Source of the DNA: JABLTI01 sp030629105
GTDB taxonomy: Archaea > Asgardarchaeota > Heimdallarchaeia > JABLTI01
Direction of reading: 5' to 3'
Assembly: GCA_030629105.1 (NCBI GenBank)
Contig: DAOVPS010000004.1
Span: 1 to 40,311, forward strand
Length of the DNA stretch: 40,311 nt
The position numbers were made by a program, and so were the translations under genes. The notes beneath the pieces are model-generated. The model did not search any database. It saw nothing but the letters and a program-made list of their open reading frames with translations, and was not told the DNA's origin. Position 1 is the first letter of the stretch, and every line of letters begins with the position of its first letter. Positions 32,566 to 40,311 of this stretch are shown in pieces.

Positions 32566-32577
32566 CAAATTTTTTTT
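32566..32577 (+). terminator. T-rich tract after the surface-protein gene
   Basis: A run of eight to nine T residues lies just after the stop of paralogue 2 (32546), in the 29-base gap before the convergent gene. A U-run is the usual archaeal termination signal. No hairpin is evident. Confidence 0.3.
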
Positions 32578-33142
32578 AATCCATAATCCTATTTTCTTTC
32601 TTATGGATAATTTTTCCTCTGTCCGATAATTTATAGGAATCAATACTAATTTTTCCTTCAGTAAAAAATGTGAGAATAATTATCCCAGTATCTACAGTCC
32701 AAGAAGAACCACCAGATGCGCCACTTGAAGTACCAGGATTAAGAATTAGATGCTCCTCATCACAATGAATTAACATAAGATGAGAATGACCTGTGAACAA
32801 AATGTCAACATTCATCTCTTCCGCAACTTGTTTTAATTGGGCAACATCCCCTCTCGGATATATACCTGAACCATGAAAAGCACCTAATTTAATATTATTA
32901 ACTTCAAAAACTGGTTTTTCAGGCAGAAACATCTGATCCATATTTCCTCTACAAACAACAAGATTCTTTGGATCTTTGACAAATTGGAGGTAGCGATTCA
33001 AAACTTCTGGAATAGTAATATCACCAGTAAGAACGATATAATCCCATGTTTCACTCTTCAAAAAATCGAGAAATTTGGGATGTAGCATTGCTCCTCGAGA
33101 TGGAATGTGTAAATCACCGGCAACGAAGATTCTAACTGACAT
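32576..33142 (-). CDS. Vps29-like metallophosphoesterase
   Basis: A 188-residue calcineurin-like phosphoesterase of the YfcE/MJ0936/Vps29 family. Metal motifs: FVAGDLHIPSRG at the N-terminus, LTGDIT, CRGNMD, FHGSG, and FTGHSHL. The family block LILNPGTSSGAS corresponds to Vps29 INPGSATGA. GDLHIP, YPRGD and VDILFTGHSH are closer, as I recall the sequences, to eukaryotic Vps29 (GDLHIP, PWGD, VDILISGHTH) than to bacterial YfcE (SDTHG type). Unlike human Vps29 it keeps the catalytic Asp/His/Asn set, so it may be an active enzyme. Start: ATG 33142 after GGTTGATG; the longer frame to 33211 runs into the tRNA-Gln gene and is not credible. No Vps35-like gene is in the window. Confidence 0.85.
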   Translation of the reverse strand: MSVRIFVAGDLHIPSRGAMLHPKFLDFLKSETWDYIVLTGDITIPEVLNRYLQFVKDPKNLVVCRGNMDQMFLPEKPVFEVNNIKLGAFHGSGIYPRGDVAQLKQVAEEMNVDILFTGHSHLMLIHCDEEHLILNPGTSSGASGGSSWTVDTGIIILTFFTEGKISIDSYKLSDRGKIIHKKENRIMD

Positions 33143-33176
33143 GTTCATCAACCATAAATCGCTCAGAAATATTAAA

Positions 33177-33252
33177 TGGTAGGCCTGAGAGGATTCGAAC
33201 CTCCGTCCCAAATTCCAAGGACTTGGATGATTGGCCGCTACACTACAGGCCT
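33177..33252 (-). tRNA. tRNA-Gln (TTG), intronless, with C33
   Basis: On the minus strand acceptor AGGCCTG/CAGGCCT pairs fully, discriminator A, and CCA is encoded at 33179-33177. T arm is GGAGG-TTCGAAT-CCTCT. The anticodon stem CAAGT/ATTTG closes loop CCTTGGA, giving anticodon TTG (Gln). Position 33 is then C instead of the near-universal U; shifting the frame to read TGG (Pro) breaks the stem. The D arm GTGT...TCAT fits tRNA-Gln. It lies between ftsZ and the Vps29-like gene, all on the minus strand. Confidence 0.88.
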
Positions 33253-33284
33253 ATACCTATTGATAGAATGAAACTTCCACCTTT

Positions 33285-33292
33285 TTTATAAA
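33285..33292 (-). promoter_or_regulatory. TATA box for tRNA-Gln
   Basis: TTTATAAA lies 33-40 bases upstream of the first base of tRNA-Gln. Spacing is normal for archaeal tRNA promoters. It is flanked by AACC/AAAGG arms that make a small palindrome, which could also help end the ftsZ message (stop at 33326). Confidence 0.5.
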
Positions 33293-33325
33293 AGGTTTTC
33301 TTTTAGTTTATTTTGAGGTTTTTCT

Positions 33326-34624
33326 TCACAGACCTTTATCTATTCCTAATTCATCCCAAAATTCGTCTGTTTTCTCTTTCGCTAATTTTGTTTCTGGTTT
33401 CTTTTCTTCTTTTCCTTTTTGGGATTCTTTTAGTCTCTTTCTTAGTTCTTTCATACTTGGTCTGCTGTCTTTTCTTAACCAATTTTCTTTTTCCCGGATA
33501 GGTTTTATCCCAGTTATTGTGCTTTGCCCAGCTGCTATTTCGTATGGTGGTCCTCTGAGTGAAGATGGTTTTTTGTTCATGCCGATCATTTGATCGCTTT
33601 CTACGCCAGAGATTACTATTGTTATTCGCAACACATCGCCTAATTCATGATCCACTTTTGTTCCCCAGATCACTTCTGCTTCTGGTTGTATGCGTTCTCT
33701 TACTATTTCTACAACACTACTCGCTTCTTTCAGTGACATGGTTGACCCTCCAGTCACATGTATTAGGGCAGCTTTTCCAGTACTGTAGTCAACACTCACG
33801 AGAGGATTCTCAAGAGCTTTTTGTACTGCTACAAATGCACGATCCTCTCCTTTCGCTTCCCCTACTCCGCAAACTGTAACTCCACCATTTTTAATAATTG
33901 ATTTCAAGTCAGCAAAATCAACATTAATTAATCCGGGTTGCGAAACTGTTGAAATTATTGAATTAATATAACTAGCTAATACTTCATCTGCAACGCTGAA
34001 TGCTTCTTCAATTGGTAAATCAGGCACCAATTCTAGTAATGAATCATTTTCGATTATCACTACGGTATCTGAATTTTTCTGCAGTTTATCTAGCCCTTCA
34101 AACGCTCGTTCTTTTCTTGATCCCTCAATTGAGAAAGGTATTGTAACAACGCTTATCACAATTGCTCCTGCATTTTTTGCTATCTCTGCGATTATAGGCA
34201 TCGCCCCTGTTCCAGTTCCTCCTCCTAGACCGCAAGTTAAGAAAATGATATCTGAATCTGAGATTTGTCTTTGAATTTCCGCGTAAGATTCCTCGGCTGC
34301 CGCTTGGCCTAGTTCTGGTTTTCCACCACTCCCTAACCCACGAGTTGTTTTTCTACCAATTAACAAGGTTGCATCGCATTTTACAGAATTCAAATGTTGA
34401 AGATCAGTATTAATGCAGAGACAAAGTGCATTTTTAATTCCTGTTGCCATAAGTCGGTTTATTGTATTATTACCCCCACCACCGACTCCAATAACATAAC
34501 AATTTGTTTTCCCTAATGGTTTGTTTGCCATTTTTGGCAAAGGTTTGTTATGTTGTTCTTTCACGTAGTCACGTAATGTTTCTCGATCCTCACTATATTG
34601 TCTCTCATATCCAGATCTTTCCAA
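33326..34624 (-). CDS. ftsZ: Cell division GTPase FtsZ
   Basis: Tubulin-like GTPase that polymerises into the division ring. In the 432-residue protein an N-terminal extension of about 40 residues precedes the T1 loop GVGGGGNNTINRL (about residue 46). The tubulin signature GGGTGTGAMP follows near residue 138, and the catalytic T7 loop reads LINVDFADLK. A C-terminal Lys/Glu-rich linker of about 70 residues ends the protein. Asp and Asn residues of the GTPase site are kept, so it should be active. It is not of the CetZ type, which lacks these exact loops. Start: TTG 34624 with GATGGTG four bases upstream; no ATG is available nearby. Genes around it are translation-related, with no divisome operon. 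Confidence 0.96.
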   Translation of the reverse strand: MERSGYERQYSEDRETLRDYVKEQHNKPLPKMANKPLGKTNCYVIGVGGGGNNTINRLMATGIKNALCLCINTDLQHLNSVKCDATLLIGRKTTRGLGSGGKPELGQAAAEESYAEIQRQISDSDIIFLTCGLGGGTGTGAMPIIAEIAKNAGAIVISVVTIPFSIEGSRKERAFEGLDKLQKNSDTVVIIENDSLLELVPDLPIEEAFSVADEVLASYINSIISTVSQPGLINVDFADLKSIIKNGGVTVCGVGEAKGEDRAFVAVQKALENPLVSVDYSTGKAALIHVTGGSTMSLKEASSVVEIVRERIQPEAEVIWGTKVDHELGDVLRITIVISGVESDQMIGMNKKPSSLRGPPYEIAAGQSTITGIKPIREKENWLRKDSRPSMKELRKRLKESQKGKEEKKPETKLAKEKTDEFWDELGIDKGL

Positions 34625-34815
34625 AGCAGCAGCACCATCTAATTTTTGTATATTTAATGCAATTTTTTGGACTGTATGTGGATGCGATTGTGATTATTTC
34701 CTCGAACCAACCTTCCACTCAAAATAATATTCCTTATTTTTAATTCAAAAATAAATGTGTTATCTACAATCATATCAAGGTAACACAAAGAAAAGTGGAA
34801 TTTGTGTGTTTTTTA

Positions 34816-36834
34816 TTACATTCTCTTTGGCGAATCAATTCCAAGAATTTGTAGTCCACTTGATAACACCAATCCAGTTGCATATGTTAATGCTAAACGA
34901 GCTTTCACAAGTTCTTTTGTTGGAGCATCAAGTACTCGATGGTTATCATAGAATTTATTGTACAAATTAGCAACTTCGAAAAGATAATTACAGATTAATT
35001 CAGGTTTAATTTGGGTTGCCGCAGAGCGAATAATCTCCGGAAGTTTTGCAAGCGATTGTACTAATAGCCATTCTTCATTTTCCTGCAAATTCGTTAAAGA
35101 TTCAAGATCCGTTTTTTTCCATTTGAAATCAGTTTTTGCTAAAATACTATACGATCTAGCGTAAGCGTATTGAATAAATGGTGAGGTATTATTGTTTAAA
35201 GATATGACCTCTTGAGGATTGAAGATGAGCTTTTTCATTAACCCAACAGCAATGATTGAATATTTTATGGCTCCAACTGCTACGATTTTTGCTATGTCTT
35301 CTTTTTCTTCTTCAGGATAGTCGCGGTCTTTCAAGAAGGATTCAAGCACTGCTTCTTTTGTTTTCAAATAAAGGTCAAGTGGTGTGATATATTGTAATCT
35401 TCGAGCACTCATTCTTGTAAGGGCGCCTTTTAGTTCCATATATTCATAATTCAAGTGCCACATTTTATTTGCTACATCAGGTCTATCAACAGCTCTTAAG
35501 GCGAGATTTAATTGAATTCGAGTTAGTTCTTGTGGTTTTCCAATTACGTTGAAGACTTTATCGGTATTATATTTGTCAACTTTCTCGATAGAATATGGTA
35601 TATCTCTTAAAAGGTATAGTGTGTCACCAGTTGAAGTAATTAAAATGGCATTAGGAACTTCATAAGATTTTTTCAGTTTAAGATATTCTCGAGCATCTTT
35701 CAGATTTGCTGCTTTATTTGAATCAAAGATTCTTGCTTTTCCATCTTTTATTATGTACCCATTTTTCTCTAATTTTGACAAAGCTTTGAAGACTTCACCA
35801 GACCATTGTAAATCAGCTTCCCAATCAAAATTATCAAACTTAATACCTAGTAACGCTAATTCTTCTGTATGTCCACGAATAGCATCTTCACACGTAGATC
35901 TAACAATTTTTACTGCTTCTTCTACTTGGTCCATATATTTTCGATTCAAATCTGGAACAGCTACCAGTAAATCTATTTGTTCTTTTTCTAAGAAACTCTT
36001 AATTTGATCATATAATTTCTTGAAATGTTTGTAGATATCTGTTTGAATGCTTAAAAGAAACTCAAATCTCTTTTTGTATTCTTTTAGCTCTTCCTTTGGG
36101 ATTTCCTTTGTACTAAGAAACTCTACTTCTTTTTTCAGCAACCAGTAAGGGTCTTTTCCTAAGGTTATCTTGTGTTTTGATTTCAGATCTTGCTTCAATT
36201 TTTGAATATCAAACATGGTATGAGTAATTCCGTAGATTTGTCCCAGATAATGATCAATTTTAACATCTTTTGGAATTATTCCATTTTTCTTCAATAGACT
36301 ATAACCAATTACACATACAGGTATCTGATGCCCCAAATCATCTACATAGAAGTGAGTTTTAACGTTAGCACCAACTGCCTTCAAAATCCTTGCATAACTA
36401 TCCCCTATAATTGATCCTCTAAAATTTCCGATATGAATTGGACCATTTGGATTTGCAGATGTATGTTCAACAATGATTTTCTGATCTTTGTATATGTCGC
36501 CAAAATAAAATTTTTCATTTGAAAGTATAGTATCTAATACGATTTTTGAATAATGACCCCGTACAAGTGTATAGTTAACAAAACCACCTTCTGATGTAAC
36601 TTCAGAGATAGCATCGTTAATTGGAAATTTCTCAGCTATTTCCTTTGCAAGTTCAATTGGATTCTTCTTGTTCTCTTTTGCTATTTGGAAAACAGGTGTA
36701 CATAAATCACCAAAAGCTGTTTTTTTTGTAATTTCTTGAATATGAGCTTTATCTGACAATCCAAGTTTCTTTATTACCTTGTCTAGATTGTTTTGTAAAG
36801 CATCTTTTATGATGGCATCGGGGTCTTTCACCAA
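34816..36834 (-). CDS. argS: Arginyl-tRNA synthetase
   Basis: Charges tRNA-Arg. The 672-residue protein has the N-terminal Add1 tRNA-recognition domain (residues 1-100), a class I HIGH-type motif SANPNGPIHIGNFRGS near residue 125, a long insertion with helical segments (about 190-300), the ERDIPYSIEKVDKY-like block and a KMSKS-position motif LKGALTRMSARR near 480. The anticodon-binding DALR domain ends the protein. The length is slightly above the usual 550-640, mostly from the insertion. Start: TTG 36834 or GTG 36831, with GTGGTGAA about 10 bases upstream. A TTATAAT box is seen at 36871-36877. The intron-containing tRNA-Arg gene lies 184 bases upstream on the same strand. Confidence 0.95.
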   Translation of the reverse strand: MVKDPDAIIKDALQNNLDKVIKKLGLSDKAHIQEITKKTAFGDLCTPVFQIAKENKKNPIELAKEIAEKFPINDAISEVTSEGGFVNYTLVRGHYSKIVLDTILSNEKFYFGDIYKDQKIIVEHTSANPNGPIHIGNFRGSIIGDSYARILKAVGANVKTHFYVDDLGHQIPVCVIGYSLLKKNGIIPKDVKIDHYLGQIYGITHTMFDIQKLKQDLKSKHKITLGKDPYWLLKKEVEFLSTKEIPKEELKEYKKRFEFLLSIQTDIYKHFKKLYDQIKSFLEKEQIDLLVAVPDLNRKYMDQVEEAVKIVRSTCEDAIRGHTEELALLGIKFDNFDWEADLQWSGEVFKALSKLEKNGYIIKDGKARIFDSNKAANLKDAREYLKLKKSYEVPNAILITSTGDTLYLLRDIPYSIEKVDKYNTDKVFNVIGKPQELTRIQLNLALRAVDRPDVANKMWHLNYEYMELKGALTRMSARRLQYITPLDLYLKTKEAVLESFLKDRDYPEEEKEDIAKIVAVGAIKYSIIAVGLMKKLIFNPQEVISLNNNTSPFIQYAYARSYSILAKTDFKWKKTDLESLTNLQENEEWLLVQSLAKLPEIIRSAATQIKPELICNYLFEVANLYNKFYDNHRVLDAPTKELVKARLALTYATGLVLSSGLQILGIDSPKRM

Positions 36835-36870
36835 ATATGTTTCACCACTAACGTGATATTTTTTTCCTAA

Positions 36871-36877
36871 ATTATAA
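36871..36877 (-). promoter_or_regulatory. Candidate TATA box for argS
   Basis: The minus strand reads TTATAAT 37-43 bases before the argS start. The spacing fits. A second TATA-like box near 36965-36973 is further away. Confidence 0.35.
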
Positions 36878-37017
36878 GAAGATTCCGAATAAAAACGAAT
36901 ATTCCTAGTGATAATAATTCAAATTGCGTTGAGATTCAGCATAGTTACAACTACTTTTGCCCAATTATAAAGTAAATATTCTTGAGACCTTTGAAGTGCA
37001 AGATATGAGAAGAATGG

Positions 37018-37121
37018 CGGATCCGGTGGGCTTCGATCCCACGACCACCTGCTTTCTCCTGTTTTTCAATTTTTGTTTTACTTAGGAGGCAGATGCGCTG
37101 TCCTAGCTGCGCTACGGATCC
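37018..37121 (-). tRNA. tRNA-Arg (CCT) with a 29-nt intron
   Basis: On the minus strand acceptor GGATCCG/CGGATCC, D arm GCGC-AGCTAGGACA-GCGC, anticodon stem TCTGC/GCAGG and T arm GTGGG-ATCGAAG-CCCAC are all paired. Discriminator is G; CCA is not encoded. The loop CTCCTA|A gives anticodon CCT, split after position 37 by about 29 A-rich bases. CTCC and GGAG on the two sides of the intron can pair to form a bulge-helix-bulge. It lies just upstream of argS on the same strand, so the tRNA and its own synthetase are neighbours. Confidence 0.9.
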
Positions 37122-37188
37122 TTCAACAAAATGAAAATTTCACTCTTAAAATATCTTTCCGTTAAATTCTAATAACCAATAAATAATG

Positions 37189-38697
37189 CTAATTTGTCTC
37201 TGTTTCAGCCAATCTTATGGAAAGATCTTTAGCTCGATTAGCATACCACTGGAGTAATTCTCCCAAATCATCTGGTTGAAATAATTCCCCCCCACACAGT
37301 TCACTAATTTCTATTAGCTCTTGTTTATTTACATAAGGACCTAGACCAACAGCATGTAAAACAACATTTTCTTTCTTAGAGTAGGCATTTCTTACAGCTT
37401 CTCTCACTCTTTTACTTGTGTCGAATCCATCTGTTAAGAGAATAATCATCAATGGCCATTTACGTTTTGACCTTGGAAGATTTTTCATTATTTCTTCACT
37501 AGCTTCAATAGCTGAGGCCATATTCGTTCCTGCACCCATTTTATCCTCTAAATCTCCTAGAACTTGTTCTGCAAAGGAATTAAGTGCAACTTTGGATCTG
37601 GAATCTGTTATTAAATATGGTTTATTTTCATTTCTAATTATCTCAGCACTATTAGCAAACAGGATGAGACTAACTGTTTCACCTATCCCTATTCTGGCTT
37701 TTTCACTTAAATAGAGCAAACCAGCAAAAATCGCTCCGGATTTCCTTTGTACATTATTTCCTTCTTTGAAAACTTTTAGAAACTCCTCTAGCTCCTCATT
37801 ACTGAAGGCATTCCTTATTCTTTCAATAGCAGATTTGACATTCTTAACTTCTAAATCTCGACCATTCATAGATTTGGAAAGATCCATAATCAGTATTGTA
37901 TTGAATTGCATTGCACCATCTGGTTTTATAGTTAAAACTCTTGGTTTTGTAAAATCGAAAATTCCTACATCATTCTCATAGAGTGCTGGGGAAATTTTTG
38001 CTATTTTGATTATAGCATTTCTTTCTTTCCACTTTACAGTTAATCCTTCGAAAACAGTGTATGATTCCAAGAATTTCTTTAGTTTTGCTAAGCTTTTACG
38101 AAGACTACCTACAATATGGAATATATCATTGCCAGAAATAGGGCTAACAGCAAGTGTGACATTTTCAACACTTATAGGATCCTCAGAATACAATCTTATG
38201 AATAATCTCTCGGCTTCACAATTCAGCGATTTGTAGATCTCTTCATTTATTTGTATAAAACCTTCTTTTTGTTGTTCGTCAACTTTGAATTTAGATGCTC
38301 GAGATATTTCAGAAGAAGAAGATTCCAAAATTATTAATCCTGTATCCTCATCTGTGAATTTCCTTGCATCATTTACAGATAGTATACTAAAACCATTTTG
38401 TTCTGATTTCAATTCAATCCGTAAATTGAGTTTTCTCAATTCTTTCGGAACAGAAGGAGTTGTCGGAGCTTGTTTTGAGGTCATTTGTGGACCAAACAGC
38501 TTGCGACCAATTTTACTTTTAAATTCCGGCAATTCAGCATCTGTTATTGCATGACTAGTTATTTTCTCTTCTTCAGACTCAGAAGGAACAACAGGGGGAA
38601 TAATCTGCTCACTAGCAAGATTAGATTCAGAATTAGAAGAAGAAGCATCACTCTTCTCCTGCTTATTTTCTTCTGATTTCTTATCCTCTTCTGACAT
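37189..38697 (-). CDS. Von Willebrand factor A (VWA) domain protein
   Basis: A 502-residue protein without membrane helix. The N-terminal ~90 residues are low-complexity, rich in Ser/Glu/Lys. A middle part (about 95-260) is of unknown fold. A VWA domain at about 265-480 has the MIDAS motif ILIMDLSKSMNGRD (DxSxS), the distal GAGTNMASAIEASEE with MIDAS Thr, and IILLTDGFDTSK (third acidic residue). The last ~25 residues form a helical tail. VWA domains bind metal and mediate protein interactions, often with AAA ATPases. None is nearby. Start: ATG 38697 with GGGGACC upstream; TTG 38724 is an alternative. Confidence 0.8.
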   Translation of the reverse strand: MSEEDKKSEENKQEKSDASSSNSESNLASEQIIPPVVPSESEEEKITSHAITDAELPEFKSKIGRKLFGPQMTSKQAPTTPSVPKELRKLNLRIELKSEQNGFSILSVNDARKFTDEDTGLIILESSSSEISRASKFKVDEQQKEGFIQINEEIYKSLNCEAERLFIRLYSEDPISVENVTLAVSPISGNDIFHIVGSLRKSLAKLKKFLESYTVFEGLTVKWKERNAIIKIAKISPALYENDVGIFDFTKPRVLTIKPDGAMQFNTILIMDLSKSMNGRDLEVKNVKSAIERIRNAFSNEELEEFLKVFKEGNNVQRKSGAIFAGLLYLSEKARIGIGETVSLILFANSAEIIRNENKPYLITDSRSKVALNSFAEQVLGDLEDKMGAGTNMASAIEASEEIMKNLPRSKRKWPLMIILLTDGFDTSKRVREAVRNAYSKKENVVLHAVGLGPYVNKQELIEISELCGGELFQPDDLGELLQWYANRAKDLSIRLAETETN

Positions 38698-38822
38698 GGT
38701 CCCCAGTCCAAACGCATTGAGCAATATTTAATTAATATAATCATATTTGCTTATTACTTAATTTTGTTTCTCTTTTATATACAGAGAAATATACTGGGTT
38801 TAAAACAAATAATTCATTTAAA

Positions 38823-39557
38823 CTAGTTAGTACCTAAAAACGAGAAATTTGGAGAAATAAGACAGGTTTGTTTTTTTGATCCATACACATGAAACTCAAC
38901 ATAAGGCATACTTTTCTTTCGAAAAGTTTTTTTGATAACTTTTATCGTATCTTGCTCGCCTATTCTTCCAGCATCATCAAAAACTATGATAAAATTCTTC
39001 TCATCAATTATTTTTGGTATGAAATTAGCAATTCCAATTCTCGAATTTCTCCTTGTTCCAAAAGGACCATCCACAAGAATAAAATCATAAGTTTTATCCT
39101 CTTCAGCTAAAATCTTTGTTGAATACCAGAAACATTTACGTTTTCCAAATTTTGTTTGTTCTAAAGGTGAATAAATAAATCTTAATTTATTACTTGTGAA
39201 AATATCTGGTTTTAATTTTTCATACCATTCTTCATTATCCTCAAGTATTGTAATTTCTGAACTCTCATTTTCTTTTACATAACGCGATGTGAATTTTGTT
39301 GATTGTCCAGAACCGAGCTCTAAAATTGTTTTAGGTTTGGTTTTTTGGAGGATTTTAAATAAAAGATACAGCAAGGAAGCATTAGCTGCAAATCCATCTG
39401 GGAAGAAAGTGAAATCATCCCAACCAACCACTCTTAGATTATAATGTAAACTCGACAAGTATTGATGTTCCTTTACTATTCTCCCATAGAGCATACGGAA
39501 AGATATGTGATTGAGTATTGTCCTAATGTGTGGTCTTATTTGTTTTATCTTTCCCAT
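38823..39557 (-). CDS. Class I SAM-dependent methyltransferase-like protein
   Basis: A 244-residue protein. A Rossmann-type SAM motif I, KTILELGSGQSTKFTSRYV, lies at about residues 74-92. Acidic motif II follows in ITILEDNEEWYEKL, then YDFILVDGPFGTRRNSRIGI and IIVFDDAGR. This order is typical of class I methyltransferases that act on small molecules or sugars. The N-terminal ~70 residues are basic and specific to the protein. The FDDAGR block resembles glycan-linked methyltransferases. Start: ATG 39557 with TGTGATGAG about 8 bases before. Substrate unknown. Confidence 0.75.
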   Translation of the reverse strand: MGKIKQIRPHIRTILNHISFRMLYGRIVKEHQYLSSLHYNLRVVGWDDFTFFPDGFAANASLLYLLFKILQKTKPKTILELGSGQSTKFTSRYVKENESSEITILEDNEEWYEKLKPDIFTSNKLRFIYSPLEQTKFGKRKCFWYSTKILAEEDKTYDFILVDGPFGTRRNSRIGIANFIPKIIDEKNFIIVFDDAGRIGEQDTIKVIKKTFRKKSMPYVEFHVYGSKKQTCLISPNFSFLGTN

Positions 39558-39736
39558 ACGAATCTCATCACATTTATATTGTTTTAATCACTATTTGCCA
39601 CATATTAAAATTTCCTAGGAAATATTCGCAGACATTAAGTCCCTTCAAGAAAATTTATTTCATTGTATGAGATATTTTCTGAAGTAACTCAAGACAAATC
39701 AACGAAATGGCAAACCAAATTTAGAAGGATTACTGC

Positions 39737-40311
39737 ATGTATCAACTGAATAGATTATCTTCATTCTCTGGTAGAAAAGGACCTTTGCTACTCATTATAA
39801 TGGATGGTATTGGTCTTGGGAAAGAAGATGACGGTAATGCTGTTTTTCTCGCCAAGCCAAAAACCTTAACCAAAATAACGAAAAATGCTCAAAAGAAAAA
39901 CTTGTATTGCACTTTGAAAGCTCATGGTTCAGCAGTTGGATTAATCTCTGACGAAGACATGGGGAATAGTGAAGTTGGTCATAATGCACTTGGTTCTGGG
40001 CAAATTTTTGATCAAGGAGTAAAACTAGTTGATACATCAATTAAGGATGGCTCTATTTACAGATCCAAAATCTGGCATCAATTAATTGAAAAAGCAATTT
40101 CAAATAAAAGTACAGTACACCTTATTGGATTATTATCAGATGGCAATGTCCACAGTAATTTCAATCAGTTATTGAGAATTATCGAAGAATTTGCTGAATC
40201 AGGAATTCAGAAGTTACGACTTCATCTTTTGACTGATGGGAGAGATGTTCCTGCCAAATCTGCTCTTACTTTTATTCGTCCACTTGAGATAAGATTAACT
40301 GAAATTACTAA
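39737..40311 (+). CDS. gpmI: 2,3-BPG-independent phosphoglycerate mutase, GpmI plant/kinetoplastid-like type (cut by window edge)
   Basis: Interconverts 3- and 2-phosphoglycerate in glycolysis/gluconeogenesis. From ATG 39737, 191 residues are in view before the window ends. The N-terminal metal Asp is in LLLIIMDGIGLGKEDDGNA. The phosphoserine motif is DMGNSEVGHNALGSG. LHLLTDGRDVPAKSALTFI follows. AHGSAVGL and IFDQGVKLVDTSI resemble the plant and trypanosomatid subgroup, as I recall it, more than the bacterial GNSEVGHLNIG form or the archaeal ApgM family. AGGAT lies about 6 bases upstream of the start. About two thirds of the protein is missing. Confidence 0.92.
   Translation, partial: MYQLNRLSSFSGRKGPLLLIIMDGIGLGKEDDGNAVFLAKPKTLTKITKNAQKKNLYCTLKAHGSAVGLISDEDMGNSEVGHNALGSGQIFDQGVKLVDTSIKDGSIYRSKIWHQLIEKAISNKSTVHLIGLLSDGNVHSNFNQLLRIIEEFAESGIQKLRLHLLTDGRDVPAKSALTFIRPLEIRLTEIT

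Noticed and set aside
33143..33211. Longer start for the Vps29-like gene
   Set aside because: The extension would be read from inside the tRNA-Gln gene; the conserved domain begins at ATG 33142.
33177..33252. Reading the tRNA as tRNA-Pro (TGG)
   Set aside because: That loop position breaks the anticodon stem; the Gln reading pairs all five bases and the D arm is of tRNA-Gln type.
1..40311. CRISPR array, insertion sequence or rRNA genes
   Set aside because: No regularly spaced repeats, transposase genes or rRNA sequence were recognised. The T-rich and A-rich tracts are ordinary for this AT-rich genome.

Overview
The window (about 40 kb, AT-rich) looks archaeal and most likely comes from an Asgard archaeon, perhaps of the Heimdallarchaeia side. 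The domain call rests on tRNA genes interrupted at the anticodon by introns with bulge-helix-bulge-like flanks, an archaeal-type ArgRS, FtsZ, DUF354 and MtaB-type proteins, TATA-like boxes close to start codons, and frequent TTG/GTG starts preceded by GGTGAT-like ribosome sites. The Asgard guess rests on several proteins that resemble eukaryotic families: a lysine-ketoglutarate reductase and saccharopine dehydrogenase pair, a Vps29-like metallophosphoesterase, a Bles03/DUF1917 protein and a plant/kinetoplastid-type phosphoglycerate mutase. The lineage call is inference; there is no rRNA in the window.

Region 1 (1-9.1 kb) is metabolic: a truncated sirtuin, a GC-rich intergenic island, a squalene-cyclase-like repeat protein, then a minus-strand run that reads LKR -> SDH -> threonine dehydratase. 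Together the first two form a split version of the animal/plant bifunctional lysine-degradation enzyme AASS. Next comes an old-yellow-enzyme/FadH-like flavoprotein fused to an SCP2-like lipid-binding domain, paired with a small four-helix cytochrome b.

Region 2 (9.1-17.1 kb) holds a giant 2-hydroxyacyl-CoA dehydratase activase-type protein, a TPR protein, a seven-helix histidine kinase, a leaderless-looking flavodoxin-family reductase and a NIPA-like transporter.

Region 3 (17.1-20.8 kb) has an unusual layout. A tRNA-Tyr gene with a 62-nt anticodon-loop intron and a further ~30-nt insertion in its variable region lies at 20586-20755. Two more copies of its 3' end (23 bases) lie at 17174 and 17995, in the same orientation and downstream of the tRNA 3' end. 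They cut the region into two segments, one with a Bles03-like gene and one with a seven-repeat SBBP surface protein. This is the footprint expected from tandem integration at a tRNA, although no integrase is present.

Region 4 (20.8-32.6 kb) carries a possible longin-like small protein, small membrane proteins, a DUF354 glycosyltransferase-like protein, a PHP phosphoesterase, an MtaB/CDKAL1-type methylthiotransferase, a hexapeptide acyltransferase, a large membrane protein with a cytoplasmic coiled coil, a Roadblock-like small protein and a tandem pair of paralogous secreted CBM9/DOMON-like proteins with C-terminal anchors.

Region 5 (32.6-40.3 kb) is informational and housekeeping: Vps29-like phosphoesterase, tRNA-Gln (with an unusual C33), FtsZ, ArgRS with an intron-containing tRNA-Arg(CCT) just upstream, a VWA protein, a class I methyltransferase and the 5' part of a GpmI-type phosphoglycerate mutase running off the edge.
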